A stretch of DNA of 64,000 nt from Microbispora oryzae (GCF_017896165.1 NZ_JAFCNB010000001.1:310001-374000), one strand, 5' to 3'; shown: positions 8,387-18,730, counted from the stretch's first letter. The notes: generated by a model from the letters alone, not told the origin. Translations and numbers: made by a program.

Positions 8387-9546
8387 TTCGCCCCTCCTGC
8401 CTCGAACCGTACCCGCAGGCGGCCGTCGCGGAGCGCCGCGGAGGCGATCCTCCTGCGGGCGAGCCCGGCGGGCAGGGCGATCACCCGGCGGTAGGGGCCC
8501 GCGGTGACGATGATCTCGTCGCCCTTGCGGGCCAGGTCGAGCGTCTCCCGGTCGGCGAGCGGCAGGGCGAGGGTCACCTCGTCGGCCGTGAACCGCAGCG
8601 GTGGCGGCGCGGCGGGCGGGGCGAAGGGGTCGTCCGTCCCGGCGTACAGCGCCTCGGCCACCTCGGCGAGCGCGCCGGGCCCGACGGGCTCGGCCCGCAG
8701 GTACGGAACGGTGAGGACGGGCAGCGGCGCGAACGACTCCTCAACCTCGTCCAGCTGCCTGGCCTGGGCCTCGACCCAGCGCCGCCGCCACTCGTCGGCC
8801 CCGCCGGCGGGGAAGACCCGGTTGGCGACGACGGCGTCGACGCGGTAGCCGTAGAGGCTGAGCGAGGTGAGGGTGCGGCGGGCCTCGGCCACCACGACGG
8901 CCTCGGGGGTGAGCACGAGCCGCACCGACGCGGACTCGCCCGCGAGCAGCTCGCGGACGTCCATCAGGGCCCGGTGGAGCCGCTCGCCCGCCGAGATGAC
9001 GCCGGTCTCGGGCGCGCTGACCTTCGCGACGTGCCGGATGACCGGCGAGAGCGCCCCGAGCAGCCGCCGGCCGACCGGCAGCAGGCGGCTGACGTGCCAG
9101 TCCAGCGCCTCGGGGAGGGCGAGCAGCCGCAGGGTCTCGGCCGTCGGCGCGCAGTCGACCACGATCACGTCCCACCGGCCGCCGCGGGCCTGCTCCCGCA
9201 GTTCGAGGAGGGCGATGACCTCCTCGGCGCCGGGCAGCACGGTGACCTCCTCGGCGGTGATCTCGTCGAGGCCGAGCTCGCCGAGCAGGCCGCGCACGTA
9301 GTCGCGCAGCTCGCCCCAGTGCCGTTCGAGCGACCGTTGCGTGTCGACCTGCTGAAGGTGCAGGCCGGGCGCCGCCTCGACCGGCTCGGGCGAGGGCGTC
9401 ACGCCGAGGGCGTCGGCCAGGGAGTGGGCCGTGTCGGTGGAGACGACGAGGGTCTTCAACCCGCGGCGGGCGGCCAGGGTCGCTGTCGCGGCCGCGACCG
9501 TGGTCTTGCCGACCCCGCCCTTCCCGGTGAAGAGGACGACCCTCAT
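8383..9546 (-). CDS. ArsA/Get3-like ATPase
   Basis: A 387-residue P-loop ATPase of the ArsA/GET3 class. The deviant Walker A is FTGKGGVGKTT at the N-terminus, followed by VVSTDTAHSLADALG (switch-like segment) and VIVVDCAPTAETLRLL (Walker B region). No arsB or arsR is nearby, so arsenite export is unlikely. In actinobacteria this type co-occurs with SRPBCC genes, and its role is unresolved. The C-terminal 80 residues (FTADEVTLALPLADRETLDL onwards) look like the small Hsp20-like domain found at the end of bacterial ArsA-like proteins. It is translationally coupled at both ends by ATGA overlaps. Confidence 0.85.
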   Translation of the reverse strand: MRVVLFTGKGGVGKTTVAAATATLAARRGLKTLVVSTDTAHSLADALGVTPSPEPVEAAPGLHLQQVDTQRSLERHWGELRDYVRGLLGELGLDEITAEEVTVLPGAEEVIALLELREQARGGRWDVIVVDCAPTAETLRLLALPEALDWHVSRLLPVGRRLLGALSPVIRHVAKVSAPETGVISAGERLHRALMDVRELLAGESASVRLVLTPEAVVVAEARRTLTSLSLYGYRVDAVVANRVFPAGGADEWRRRWVEAQARQLDEVEESFAPLPVLTVPYLRAEPVGPGALAEVAEALYAGTDDPFAPPAAPPPLRFTADEVTLALPLADRETLDLARKGDEIIVTAGPYRRVIALPAGLARRRIASAALRDGRLRVRFEAGGAK

Positions 9547-9980
9547 AGGCTCTCGACGCGCCGCTTGAGTCCCTTCAGAGCGGTGTCGACGATGACCTTC
9601 TCGGCCTTGCGCCTGATCATGCCGATCATCGGGACCTTCAGGTCGACCGCGAGGTCGTAGGTCACCTCGGTCCCGCCGCCCGCGGGCCGAAGCCGGTAAC
9701 TGCCGGTGAGGCTCGACACCATCCGCCCGGCGTCGGCGATCCTCCAGCTCACCTCGTCGTCGCCCGCCCAGGCGTAGCTCAGGACGTACTCGTCGCTGAT
9801 CACGCCGGCGTCGAGGACGAACCTGACCAGGCCGGGACGGCCGTCGCCGTCGGTCTCCAGGACCTCCGCCGCCTTCACCTGCCCCGCCCATTCCGGATAG
9901 GACGGGAAGTCGGCGATGACGGCCATGATTGTCGACCGGTCGGCGCCGATCGTGATGCTCGACGAGGTGCGATCAGCCAT
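9543..9980 (-). CDS. SRPBCC (polyketide cyclase/START-like) family protein
   Basis: A 145-residue single-domain SRPBCC protein; the fold is a hydrophobic ligand-binding helix-grip. The family start is visible as SSSITIGADRSTIMAVIADF-PSYPEW, with the typical YPEWAGQVK turn, and the protein ends in the long C-terminal helix containing KGLKRRVESL. It is the likely counterpart of M. tuberculosis Rv2185c by neighbourhood. The ATG at 9980 fits the family N-terminus. The stop overlaps the ATPase start by 4 bp, and the metallophosphoesterase stop lies 14 bases upstream. The ligand is unknown; a lipid or isoprenoid is possible. Confidence 0.85.
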   Translation of the reverse strand: MADRTSSSITIGADRSTIMAVIADFPSYPEWAGQVKAAEVLETDGDGRPGLVRFVLDAGVISDEYVLSYAWAGDDEVSWRIADAGRMVSSLTGSYRLRPAGGGTEVTYDLAVDLKVPMIGMIRRKAEKVIVDTALKGLKRRVESL

Positions 9981-9994
9981 GGGCCAACCGTACT

Positions 9995-10762
9995 TCACCA
10001 TTCCAGCGCGAACGGCGTGCCGCGGCCGCGGAAGTGGCCGACGTTGACGCACTCGGTACGGCCGATGCGGGTCCTGCGGACGAGGGGCTGGTGCACGTGG
10101 CCGAACAGCGCGAACCGCGGCTGGGTGCGCCTGATCGCCTCCAGCGTGGCCTCGCTCCCCCGCTCGAACCGCCGGGCCACCACGTCGTACAGCAGCTCGG
10201 GGACGGCGGGCGGGATGTGGCAGCACAGCACGTCGACGGCGCCGACCGCCTCCACCTTGCGGGCGAACTCCTCGTCGTCGAGCTCGTTGGGAGTGCGGTA
10301 GCGGGTGCGCAGCCCGCCGCCCACGAAGCCGAAGGTCAGGCCGCCGATCTCCACGACCGCGCCGTCGAGCACCCGATGGCCGGGCCGCACGTAGTCCTCC
10401 CACAGCCGGGGCAGGTCCACGTTGCCGTAGGTGAGGTAGGCGGGGGCCGGCATGGCCGCGAAGATCTGCTCGTACTGCCGGCGGACCGCGGCCTCGATGT
10501 GCTCACCCGGGTCGCCGCCGAGCTCCGCCCACAGCCGCCCCGACATGGCGCGCGCCTCGTCGAACCGCCCGGCGGTGCGCAGGCCGACCAGCTCCGTCGC
10601 CCTGGCCGCGCCGAAGAGCTCGGGAAAGATCCCCTGCGAGTGGTCGGCGTAGTCGACGAACAGCAACAGGTCTCCGAGACACACGAGGGCGTCGGCCCCG
10701 TCGGCCGCGCGGGCCAGCGCGTCCGCCCGGCCGTGGACGTCGCTGACGACGTGGATTCGCAT
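9995..10762 (-). CDS. Metallophosphoesterase (calcineurin-like)
   Basis: A 255-residue cytoplasmic metallophosphoesterase with the family metal ligands in order: SDVHGR (residues 7-12), CLGDLLLFVD, YGNVDLP, CCHIPP and FGHVHQP. A binuclear metal centre hydrolysing a phosphomonoester or diester is expected. It is the first gene of a minus-strand operon with the SRPBCC, ArsA-like and DUF5304-like genes, and is divergent from the acyl-CoA synthetase gene. The substrate is not predictable from sequence. Confidence 0.85.
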   Translation of the reverse strand: MRIHVVSDVHGRADALARAADGADALVCLGDLLLFVDYADHSQGIFPELFGAARATELVGLRTAGRFDEARAMSGRLWAELGGDPGEHIEAAVRRQYEQIFAAMPAPAYLTYGNVDLPRLWEDYVRPGHRVLDGAVVEIGGLTFGFVGGGLRTRYRTPNELDDEEFARKVEAVGAVDVLCCHIPPAVPELLYDVVARRFERGSEATLEAIRRTQPRFALFGHVHQPLVRRTRIGRTECVNVGHFRGRGTPFALEW

Positions 10763-11006
10763 GCCGACATCGTAGTGCCGGACGATCGACGTAGCCGAGC
10801 AACTGCTTGCTCACGGCACAGGTGTCGGGACGCCTCCGGCAGGGGACACTGGTAGCGTGCGGGCGAGCCGTAAAACGCCCGGGCGCTGGATCTACCGGTG
10901 CGTAACATGACGCGGTAGCGTCCGTGAAACACGTAGTGTGATGCCCGTTTCAAGCGCTCCGGCTCCCCGCTCCGGAGGCCTCAGGAGCGTTCACGAAGGA
11001 GTGACC

Positions 11007-12781
<1,775 letters not shown>

Positions 12782-12794
<13 letters not shown>

Positions 12795-13936
12795 CGGCGT
12801 CCCCCCGCGCCGCCCGCCTCCGCGCCGGTGAGCAGCTCGCCGAACCGGTCGGACACCAGCTCCCAGCGCCACTCCTCCTCGATCCAGGCGCGCCCCCGCT
12901 CCCCCATCGCGCGGGCGCGCCCGGGATCGGACAGCAGACCGGCGACCGCGTCCGCCACCGCGGCGGTCGAGGTGCCGTCGACCACCAGCCCCGTCTCGCC
13001 CTCCCGTACGGCGTCGCCGGCGCCGCCGGAGGCTCCGGCGACCACGGGCAGCCCGGTGGCGGAGGCTTCGAGGTAGACGATGCCCAGCCCTTCGGCGTCG
13101 AGACCGCCGAGCCTGCTGCGGCACGGCATCGCGAAGACGTCGCCCGCGTCGTAGTAGGCGGGCAGGCGGGCCCACGGCACCGACCCGGTGATGACCACGG
13201 AGTCGCGCAGCCGGCGCGCGGCGGCCGTCCGTTCCAGCGCCCGCCGCTCCGGCCCGCCGCCAACCAGCAGGAGCACCGCGTCCGGCACCCGGCGCAGCAC
13301 CAGCGGCCAGGCGCGCAGCAGCGCGTCCTGGCCCTTGCGCGGGACCAGGCGGGAGACGCAGACGGCCACCGGACGCGTGCCGAGCCCGAGGGACGCCCGC
13401 ACCGCGTCACCGCCCGCGCCGCGGCGGAACGCCGCGGTGTCGACACCGGGCGCGAGCCGTACCAGCTTGCCCGGTGGGATCAGCGGGGCCAGGCTGCGGT
13501 AGGTGTAGTCGCCGAGGTAGGTGACGACGTCGGCGCCCTCGCCGATACGCCGCAGCAGCCGCCGGGCGCCGGGAAGCCGCGCCCAGGACGCCTCGTGCCC
13601 GTGGGTCAGCATCACCACCCGGGCCGCCCCGGCCCTCCGCAGCGCGGGAGCGAGCAGGCCGAGCGGCGCCGCCGCGCCGAACACCACCGCGCCGCCGTCC
13701 TCCACCAGCGACGCGGCGGTCCTCTCCACCGACCGCGTCGGCAGCATGAGCGAGGACGGGTGCCTGACCACCTCGTACGGCTGCCGCGCGTCGAACTCGT
13801 CGCACCCCTTCCAGCGGGGCGCGTACACGACGACCGAGCCGGGCGGGCGGCGCGCGGCCAGGCCGTGCACGAACGCCTGGATGCCTCCCGGGCGGGGCGG
13901 GAAGTCGTTCGTGACGATCAGCGTCCTGGTCCCCAT
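12782..13936 (-). CDS. pimB: GDP-mannose-dependent PIM mannosyltransferase PimB'
   Basis: A 384-residue GT4 family retaining glycosyltransferase of GT-B fold. It likely adds the second mannose to phosphatidylinositol monomannoside at the inner face of the membrane. The N-terminal TNDFPPRPGGIQ motif is typical of this subfamily. The nucleotide-sugar site is visible as SRLVPRKGQD, with the EX7E-type acidic residues in EGLGIVYLEASATGLPVV. Its partner fadD15-like gene is convergent, as in mycobacteria. The ATG at 13936 is the natural start; a run of 12-bp tandem repeats lies upstream. Other GT4 substrates remain possible, but the neighbourhood supports PimB'. Confidence 0.85.
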
Positions 13937-14003
13937 GCTCGTCCCCTGTCGTCCGCGCCGGCCGCGCGCCCGTCATGCGCCCTTGCCGCGTGTCCGCCCG
14001 TGC

Positions 14004-14051
14004 CCCGTCATGTGCACCGTCATGTGCCCCGTCACGCGCCCCGTCGCGCGC
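14004..14051. repeat. Four 12-bp tandem repeats upstream of pimB'
   Basis: Four consecutive 12-mers of consensus CCCGTCAYGYGC occupy 14004-14051: CCCGTCATGTGC, ACCGTCATGTGC, CCCGTCACGCGC, CCCGTCGCGCGC. They lie in the non-coding gap between the minus-strand metallopeptidase-like gene and pimB', which would place them in the pimB' promoter or leader. Decay runs from identical copies to GC-rich variants, as expected for an ageing slippage repeat. Confidence 0.7.
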
Positions 14052-14109
14052 TCGCCGCACATTGTCGCAGGGGCGGACGCGGCGCGGGTCGTGGCGCGGG
14101 TGGCGGCGA

Positions 14110-14988
14110 TCAGCCGGGCGGCACGGGGACCTCCTCGCGGACGTACCGGCGCCACTCGTCGGTGAGCGCGGCCGGCGTCAGGGCCAGGGTGGAGCGCAGG
14201 GCGGCCGTGATCCCCTCGCGGAGCGCAGCGCGGTAGAGGGCGACGAGGGCGTGCTCGCCGTACCGTTCCGCGATGTGGCGGCAGGCGAGCCAGGCCGCCT
14301 CGTACGCCTCGGCGGGATGAGCCGCGAAGTCCGCCCGGCCGGGCAGCTCGCCGGGGAACGCGGAGCCGCCCGGAGCCGAGCCCCGCACCAGCGCGCCGAG
14401 CTCGGCGGCAATGACGGGCACCGGCAGCCCGCTGCCGAGATAGCCCACGTAGTCGGCGAACCCCTCCACGAGCCACGGCGGCATGCCGGGGCGGACCGCC
14501 GCCCCGGTCGCCAGGTGGGTGAGCTCGTGGGTGACGACGACGCGGCGGCCGGTCTCCGACAGACGGGCGAAGCCGGACGGCGCGACGATCACATGGTCGG
14601 CCGCGGCGAAGGCGGCGAACCCCTCCACCGGGGCGGGCGCGGCCAGTTCCGCGGCCTGATCGTCGGTCGCGGGCACCAGGATCACGGCGTCGACCGGCCG
14701 GCCCCAGACCCGCGCGATCGTCCGGCTCGCGCCGTCGGCCAGCCGGGCGAGGTCCGCGGCGAGGGCCCGGGACCCGCCGACCACGATGACGTTCCGTCCT
14801 CTGGCGAGCGGCGCCTGGCCCCACATCCCGGGGTGCTGCCGGACGACGGCCCGCGCGGACGCCAGCAGCCGGTCGGCGGGGGCGGCGGCGGTGGGCGCGG
14901 CGAGCAGGACGGCGGCCACCGCGACGCGGACGGCCGCCCGGGCGCCCGTCCCGCTCCGCCGCCGGCCGCCTGGACGCATGGCGAGCAT
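14110..14988 (-). CDS. Secreted zinc metallopeptidase-like protein (HELTH motif)
   Basis: A 292-residue protein with an N-terminal export signal (RAAVRVAVAAVLLAAP...) and a gluzincin-type motif VVTHELTHLATG followed by PPWLVEGFADYVGYLG, where the glutamate of EGFADY is the likely third zinc ligand (HExxH...E). That is the pattern of the peptidase MA-like family. It would act outside the membrane. Two in-frame ATGs (14988 and 14979) are possible starts, and no clear ribosome site distinguishes them. It sits downstream of the riboswitch-controlled NlpC/P60 gene, with a strong terminator between them. The substrate is unknown. Confidence 0.75.
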   Translation of the reverse strand: MLAMRPGGRRRSGTGARAAVRVAVAAVLLAAPTAAAPADRLLASARAVVRQHPGMWGQAPLARGRNVIVVGGSRALAADLARLADGASRTIARVWGRPVDAVILVPATDDQAAELAAPAPVEGFAAFAAADHVIVAPSGFARLSETGRRVVVTHELTHLATGAAVRPGMPPWLVEGFADYVGYLGSGLPVPVIAAELGALVRGSAPGGSAFPGELPGRADFAAHPAEAYEAAWLACRHIAERYGEHALVALYRAALREGITAALRSTLALTPAALTDEWRRYVREEVPVPPG

Positions 14989-15008
14989 CGTAGAACAGCC
15001 CGGACAGC

Positions 15009-15051
15009 CCGGGGGCCCCGCTCCGGACCTCGTCCGGAACGGGGCCCCCGG
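15009..15051. terminator. Strong hairpin terminator after the NlpC/P60 gene
   Basis: Arms 15009-15027 and 15033-15051 pair over 19 positions with a single mismatch around a CCTCG loop. It begins about ten bases beyond the minus-strand stop at 15062, the expected place for an intrinsic terminator of a GC-rich actinobacterium, where U-tracts are often weak. Confidence 0.8.
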
Positions 15052-15061
15052 CCCGGCGATC

Positions 15062-15703
15062 TCAGGCGCCGGGACGGACCGCGCCCGCGAAGGTGCGCCG
15101 GCGGTAGGTGTCGAGCTTGTCGATCCTGACCCGCGCGCCCGAATGCGGCGCGTGGATCATCCTGCCGTGCCCGACGTACATGCCCACGTGCCCGCCGCCG
15201 CTGGTGAAGATCAGGTCACCGACCTGGAAGTGTCCCCAGGCGACCTTCTTCCTGACGGCGCCGCGCATGGACCACGTCGTGCGCGGCAGCCGCACGCCCG
15301 CCTTCCGCCAGGCGTACTGGATCAGGCCCGAGCAGTCGAACGCCCGCGGGCCGGTGGCTCCCCAGCGGTACGGGGCGCCGATGCGGCTCTCGGCCGTGTG
15401 CACCGCGCGCCGGGCCCTGCTCCGCTGCAGAGCGGCCCGGCTCAGTTTCACCTTCTTGGTCTTCCGCGTCTTCCGCGTGGGGGCGGCCTTCGTCCGGGGG
15501 ACCCCGGCCACGGCGGGCGTCGCGGCGGAGGTGAGGGTCGTGGTCGCGTCCGAAGCCGTGTCCTGAGCCGCCTTCGTGACCGTGATCGTCACCGAATCGG
15601 CCGCCGCAGGCGGGGCGCCGGCGGCCCCCACGGCCGCCGTCAGCGCGACGCCGCCAAGGGTGATTCGGGCAATACGGGACAGACTAGAGGGGTTGGTAGA
15701 CAG
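15062..15703 (-). CDS. NlpC/P60 peptidoglycan hydrolase under a c-di-AMP riboswitch
   Basis: A secreted cell-wall endopeptidase. The C-terminal NlpC/P60 domain has the catalytic cysteine at about residue 124 (RAFDCSGLIQYAW), the histidine in GGGHVGMYVGHG and a polar residue after it (MIHAPHSG). A basic low-complexity linker (RKTRKTKKVKLSRAA) precedes it. The first GTG in frame (15631) would fall inside the signal peptide. Reading back to a CTG at 15703 gives LSTNPSSLSRIARITLGGVA, a proper signal peptide, and GGAG lies five bases before that CTG. I therefore prefer a CTG start (213 aa). The c-di-AMP riboswitch upstream links expression to wall and osmotic homeostasis. Confidence 0.85.
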   Translation of the reverse strand: MSTNPSSLSRIARITLGGVALTAAVGAAGAPPAAADSVTITVTKAAQDTASDATTTLTSAATPAVAGVPRTKAAPTRKTRKTKKVKLSRAALQRSRARRAVHTAESRIGAPYRWGATGPRAFDCSGLIQYAWRKAGVRLPRTTWSMRGAVRKKVAWGHFQVGDLIFTSGGGHVGMYVGHGRMIHAPHSGARVRIDKLDTYRRRTFAGAVRPGA

Positions 15704-15720
15704 GATCTCTCCTAGGATCT

Positions 15721-15899
15721 TCCGCTCGCGCCTACCGGGTTAGCTGACGGGTTCGGGCGGGGAAGTCGCCCTACGGCGCGCTCTGGCGCCGATTCACCCC
15801 GGGGCCTTCGCGTGAAGGCCGGCTGGGTCCCCGGCTCCGTGCCTCCTGACTGCACGGACTCGGCAGATCACCGCTCGCCCAGGGGTCCCGTTTCCGGGG
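15721..15899 (-). promoter_or_regulatory. c-di-AMP (ydaO-yuaA) riboswitch
   Basis: Read on the minus strand, the leader contains the family's conserved pieces in order: GGAAACGGGACCCCTGGG at the 5' end, CCCCGGGGTGAATCGG, CGCCGTAGGGCGACTTCC, then CCCGAACCCGTCAGC and TAACCCGGTAGGCG. These match the ydaO-yuaA class (Rfam RF00379), which binds cyclic di-AMP and in actinobacteria typically precedes NlpC/P60 and Rpf cell-wall hydrolase genes. It ends about 18 bases before the proposed CTG start. The family's usual action is to reduce expression when c-di-AMP is bound; that direction is inferred here, not seen. Confidence 0.9.
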
Positions 15900-16107
15900 G
15901 GAATGGATGACGGCGGCGGTGACGGTGGAGCGCCGCGGGTCGCCGGCTCACGGCCGGACGCTCACGGCGGCGACGGGGGTGCCCCGCCGCGGCCCAGAAG
16001 CTACCCAGGCGTCGCGGCGTTCGGCAAAGCCCGCGGCGCCGGTAAAGATCCAGTAACGGAGATCGCGGAGAGAAACCCGCAGGACACTTACGTCACGTTC
16101 CAATAAT

Positions 16108-16123
16108 TGTGACACTCGACACA
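16108..16123 (-). promoter_or_regulatory. CRP-like palindrome upstream of the riboswitch
   Basis: On the minus strand the 16-mer TGTGTCGAGTGTCACA differs from the CRP consensus TGTGA-N6-TCACA at one position. A TGTCACAA half-site (16145-16152) lies nearby in inverted orientation to TTGTGACA (16107-16114). The gap 15704-16187 otherwise holds only the riboswitch. The site is about 210 bases upstream of the riboswitch core, so its role depends on where transcription starts. Confidence 0.35.
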
Positions 16124-16187
16124 TTCCCGAGATCAGACCCTGAATGTCACAACAAATGCCGCATTCGCATCACGCGCCAGCGGCCGG

Positions 16188-17150
16188 TCAGGGACGGACG
16201 GCACCGATGGCGTGATACTCCGAAAGTGAGACAATCTTCACAACATCCCCGGTCTGGGGCGCGTGGACGACCTTGCCGTTGCCGGCGTAGATGCCGACGT
16301 GGCCGAACCCCGCGTGGAAGAGCAGGTCGCCCGGCTCAAGAGCGGACAGCGACACCCGCCGGCTGGAACCCCAGGCCCACTGCTCGTAGCTCGTGCGCGG
16401 CAGGCTCACCCCGCCGGCCGCCCAGGACGCCTGGACCAGTCCGGAGCAGTCCCACGAGCCCGGCCCGGTTCCTCCGTACCGGTACGGCTTGCCCACCTGC
16501 TTGTAGGCGAACTGGAGAGCCGAGAGCGCGTTACCCGACGCGGAGCCCCGGTAGACGACGCCGGCACTGTTGGGATCGCCCGCGTTGTAGACGTTCAGCT
16601 TGCGGAGCAGCTTGGTCTGCTCGTCGACCATCCGGTCGACCTTCTCCTTCTCGCCGGCCAGCTCGGTCCGCACCTTCGCGGCCTCGTCGAAGAGCGACTT
16701 CTTCTCGTCGCGGCGCTGCTTGAGCCCCTTGATGGCGTCCTCGTACGACTGGAGCTGGGAGGCGCGCTCCTGGGAGAGCTGGTCGAGCGCCGCGAGGCCG
16801 CTCAGCATGGCGTCCGGGTCGGGGGTGTAGACCACGCCGCCCCAGCCGCCGATGTCACCGACCTGGTACGCGTCGACGGCCATTGAGACGAGCTGCTGCC
16901 GCAGGTCCTCGACGCGCCCGGACTGCTTCTTGTAGTCCTCGTTGACCCCGGCGTACTGCTTGCGGGCCTTCTTCCACTTCTCGTTGGCCGCGTTGTATCG
17001 ATCCACGAGCTGGTCGGCCTGGGTGTTCAGCTTGTCCAGCTTCGCCTTCACCTGCGCCGGCGTGGGCTTGGGAGCCGCCTGTGCGCTCGTTCCCGGCAGC
17101 AGAAGAACCGCCGCGGCCAGGCCGGCCGCCACCGGAAGTCGCCCTCGCAC
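16188..17150 (-). CDS. RipA-like NlpC/P60 endopeptidase with coiled coil
   Basis: A 320-residue secreted peptidoglycan endopeptidase. A signal peptide (residues 1-25, ending TSAQA) is followed by a long charged helical region (about 32-185) predicted to form a coiled coil. The NlpC/P60 domain has Cys235 (GSWDCSGLVQASW), histidine in AGFGHVGIYAGNG and KVVHAPQTGD. This is the layout of mycobacterial RipA/Rv2190c-type D-Glu/mDAP hydrolases, and the gene stands where Rv2190c does relative to pimB'. The coiled coil probably blocks or places the active site. The ATG start is supported by the signal peptide. Confidence 0.9.
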   Translation of the reverse strand: MRGRLPVAAGLAAAVLLLPGTSAQAAPKPTPAQVKAKLDKLNTQADQLVDRYNAANEKWKKARKQYAGVNEDYKKQSGRVEDLRQQLVSMAVDAYQVGDIGGWGGVVYTPDPDAMLSGLAALDQLSQERASQLQSYEDAIKGLKQRRDEKKSLFDEAAKVRTELAGEKEKVDRMVDEQTKLLRKLNVYNAGDPNSAGVVYRGSASGNALSALQFAYKQVGKPYRYGGTGPGSWDCSGLVQASWAAGGVSLPRTSYEQWAWGSSRRVSLSALEPGDLLFHAGFGHVGIYAGNGKVVHAPQTGDVVKIVSLSEYHAIGAVRP

Positions 17151-17286
17151 TCAGGCCCCCTGGGTATCGTCTGAAACCTGCGGCGCGACTCTATCTAGGC
17201 GATCTTGATGGTTCAACCTATTCGCAGGTATTCACCGCAGTCGCCACGTATGGTGAACAAATGGGGACAAAGAGCGACGAGGGTGG

Positions 17287-18603
17287 TCAACCTCGGCCGA
17301 GGCGCCGCAGCAGGAGCACCGACGGGACGGGCCGCGCGCCCATCCGGCGGATCGACTCGGCCACCTCCCGGTCGGAGGAGACGACGGCGACGCCCCGCCC
17401 CTCGGGCTCCGCCCGCACGAGCTTCCTGATGAGGTCGTCGGCCGTCTCCCCGGGCGCGCTGAACATCACCCGGACGCCCCGTGGGGCGCTCACGTGGACG
17501 GGACCGTTCAGCTCCGCGCCGTCGAACACGCAGGTCACCTCGACCCGCGCCTGCACGGCGAGGCCCCCCAGGCCGGTGAGCAGCCGGGAGCGCTGGTCGG
17601 CGAGCGTGAGCGACGGATAACCCGTCTTGGTCACGTTGTAGCCGTCGATGATCAGATGCAGGTTGGCGATCCCGAGGAGCTGGTCGAGCAGCGCCGGGTC
17701 GTCGTTGGCCAGCGCCCTGGCGGGGATCGCGGCGACGCCCGGCTCGCCGGGGGTCACCGCCGCCACGTAGTCGGCCGGCTTGCTGATCGTCGTCGGCAGG
17801 GCCAGCTCCTTGCGCAGCCCGGCGGCGGCGTCCTGGAGCGCGTCCATCAGCACGCGGATGCGGGCGTCCTCGACGCTGCGGCCCTCTCTGGCCGCCCGGC
17901 GGCTGGCCTCCAGCTGACGCTCGGCGTCCGCGAGGCGCTCCCTCAGCCGCCGCAGCTCGGTCTCCGCCACGCCGTTCGCGCTGGCGACCCTCGACCTGGC
18001 CTCCGCCGTCTCGGCGTCCAGCGCCGCCGCCCTGGCCTCGGCGGCCTTGACCCGGCCGCGGGCGTCGTGGAGCTTGCGGCGTAGCTCGGCGTTCTCGGCG
18101 CGGGCCGCCCTGAGCTGCTCGCGGACCCGGTCGATCTCCTCCTTCGCCGCCGCCCGCTGGGCCGCGAGCTGCTCGCGCAGCCGCGACTCGGCCTGCTCTC
18201 GCTGGGTGTCGACGGACGCCGCCCGCTCCAGGTCCGCCCGCGCCTGCTCGACCAGGTCCGGCCAGCCCGGCGGGCGGGTCAGGTAGGCGGCCGCGGCCAC
18301 CAGCACCGGATCGGCGGCCGGCGGCACCGTGCCCTCCGCGAGGCCCGCCACCAGCTCCGGCCAGGCTTCCTCCAGCGACTCGGCCACCAGCTCGCGGAAC
18401 TTCTTGTCGCCTTCGAGCTGGGCCGCGATGGGCGCCCCGCCCAGCCTGGCACGCTTGCGCGGGTCGAACCGCGCGATGCCGCGCAACGGCGACGGAACCG
18501 CGGCCGCCGGCATGGAGCCGAGCACCTGGGCCGCGACCTCCACGACATGTAACCGGACCTGCTCGGGCAACGGACGAGACAGGCCTTCTCCGGCTGAACT
18601 CAT
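17287..18603 (-). CDS. NYN (PIN-like) domain RNase with coiled-coil middle
   Basis: A 438-residue cytoplasmic protein in three parts: an alpha-helical N-terminal 120 residues, an Arg/Glu/Ala-rich coiled coil (about 125-240) and a C-terminal NYN/YacP-type domain from about 290. The nuclease signatures are LHLIIDGYNVTKTG, VTCVFDGAELNG and VVSSDREVAESIRRMGARPV, which supply the acidic metal ligands of PIN-like RNases. Such proteins are conserved across actinobacteria. An RNA-processing role is inferred from the fold; no substrate is known to me. It stands alone, between the NlpC/P60 gene and the two-component regulator. Confidence 0.85.
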   Translation of the reverse strand: MSSAGEGLSRPLPEQVRLHVVEVAAQVLGSMPAAAVPSPLRGIARFDPRKRARLGGAPIAAQLEGDKKFRELVAESLEEAWPELVAGLAEGTVPPAADPVLVAAAAYLTRPPGWPDLVEQARADLERAASVDTQREQAESRLREQLAAQRAAAKEEIDRVREQLRAARAENAELRRKLHDARGRVKAAEARAAALDAETAEARSRVASANGVAETELRRLRERLADAERQLEASRRAAREGRSVEDARIRVLMDALQDAAAGLRKELALPTTISKPADYVAAVTPGEPGVAAIPARALANDDPALLDQLLGIANLHLIIDGYNVTKTGYPSLTLADQRSRLLTGLGGLAVQARVEVTCVFDGAELNGPVHVSAPRGVRVMFSAPGETADDLIRKLVRAEPEGRGVAVVSSDREVAESIRRMGARPVPSVLLLRRLGRG

Positions 18604-18730
18604 CTCGTCGCTCCTTGTACTTGTCCTTCGTTCAAGGGTACGGCCGCCCCACCCGTGGCCGGGTCCGCCGACGTGTCCCGGCCCCCGCCACGCCTGCCGC
18701 CACGGGCCCCGCGCGCTCCGCTGCGGATTC

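Noticed and set aside
8383-9546. Arsenite efflux ATPase
   Set aside because: No arsB, arsR or arsD nearby; the gene is coupled to SRPBCC and DUF5304-like genes instead.
15903-16106. 67-codon plus-strand frame opposite the riboswitch promoter region
   Set aside because: Gly/Asp-rich, no ribosome site, overlaps the regulatory region of the minus-strand gene.
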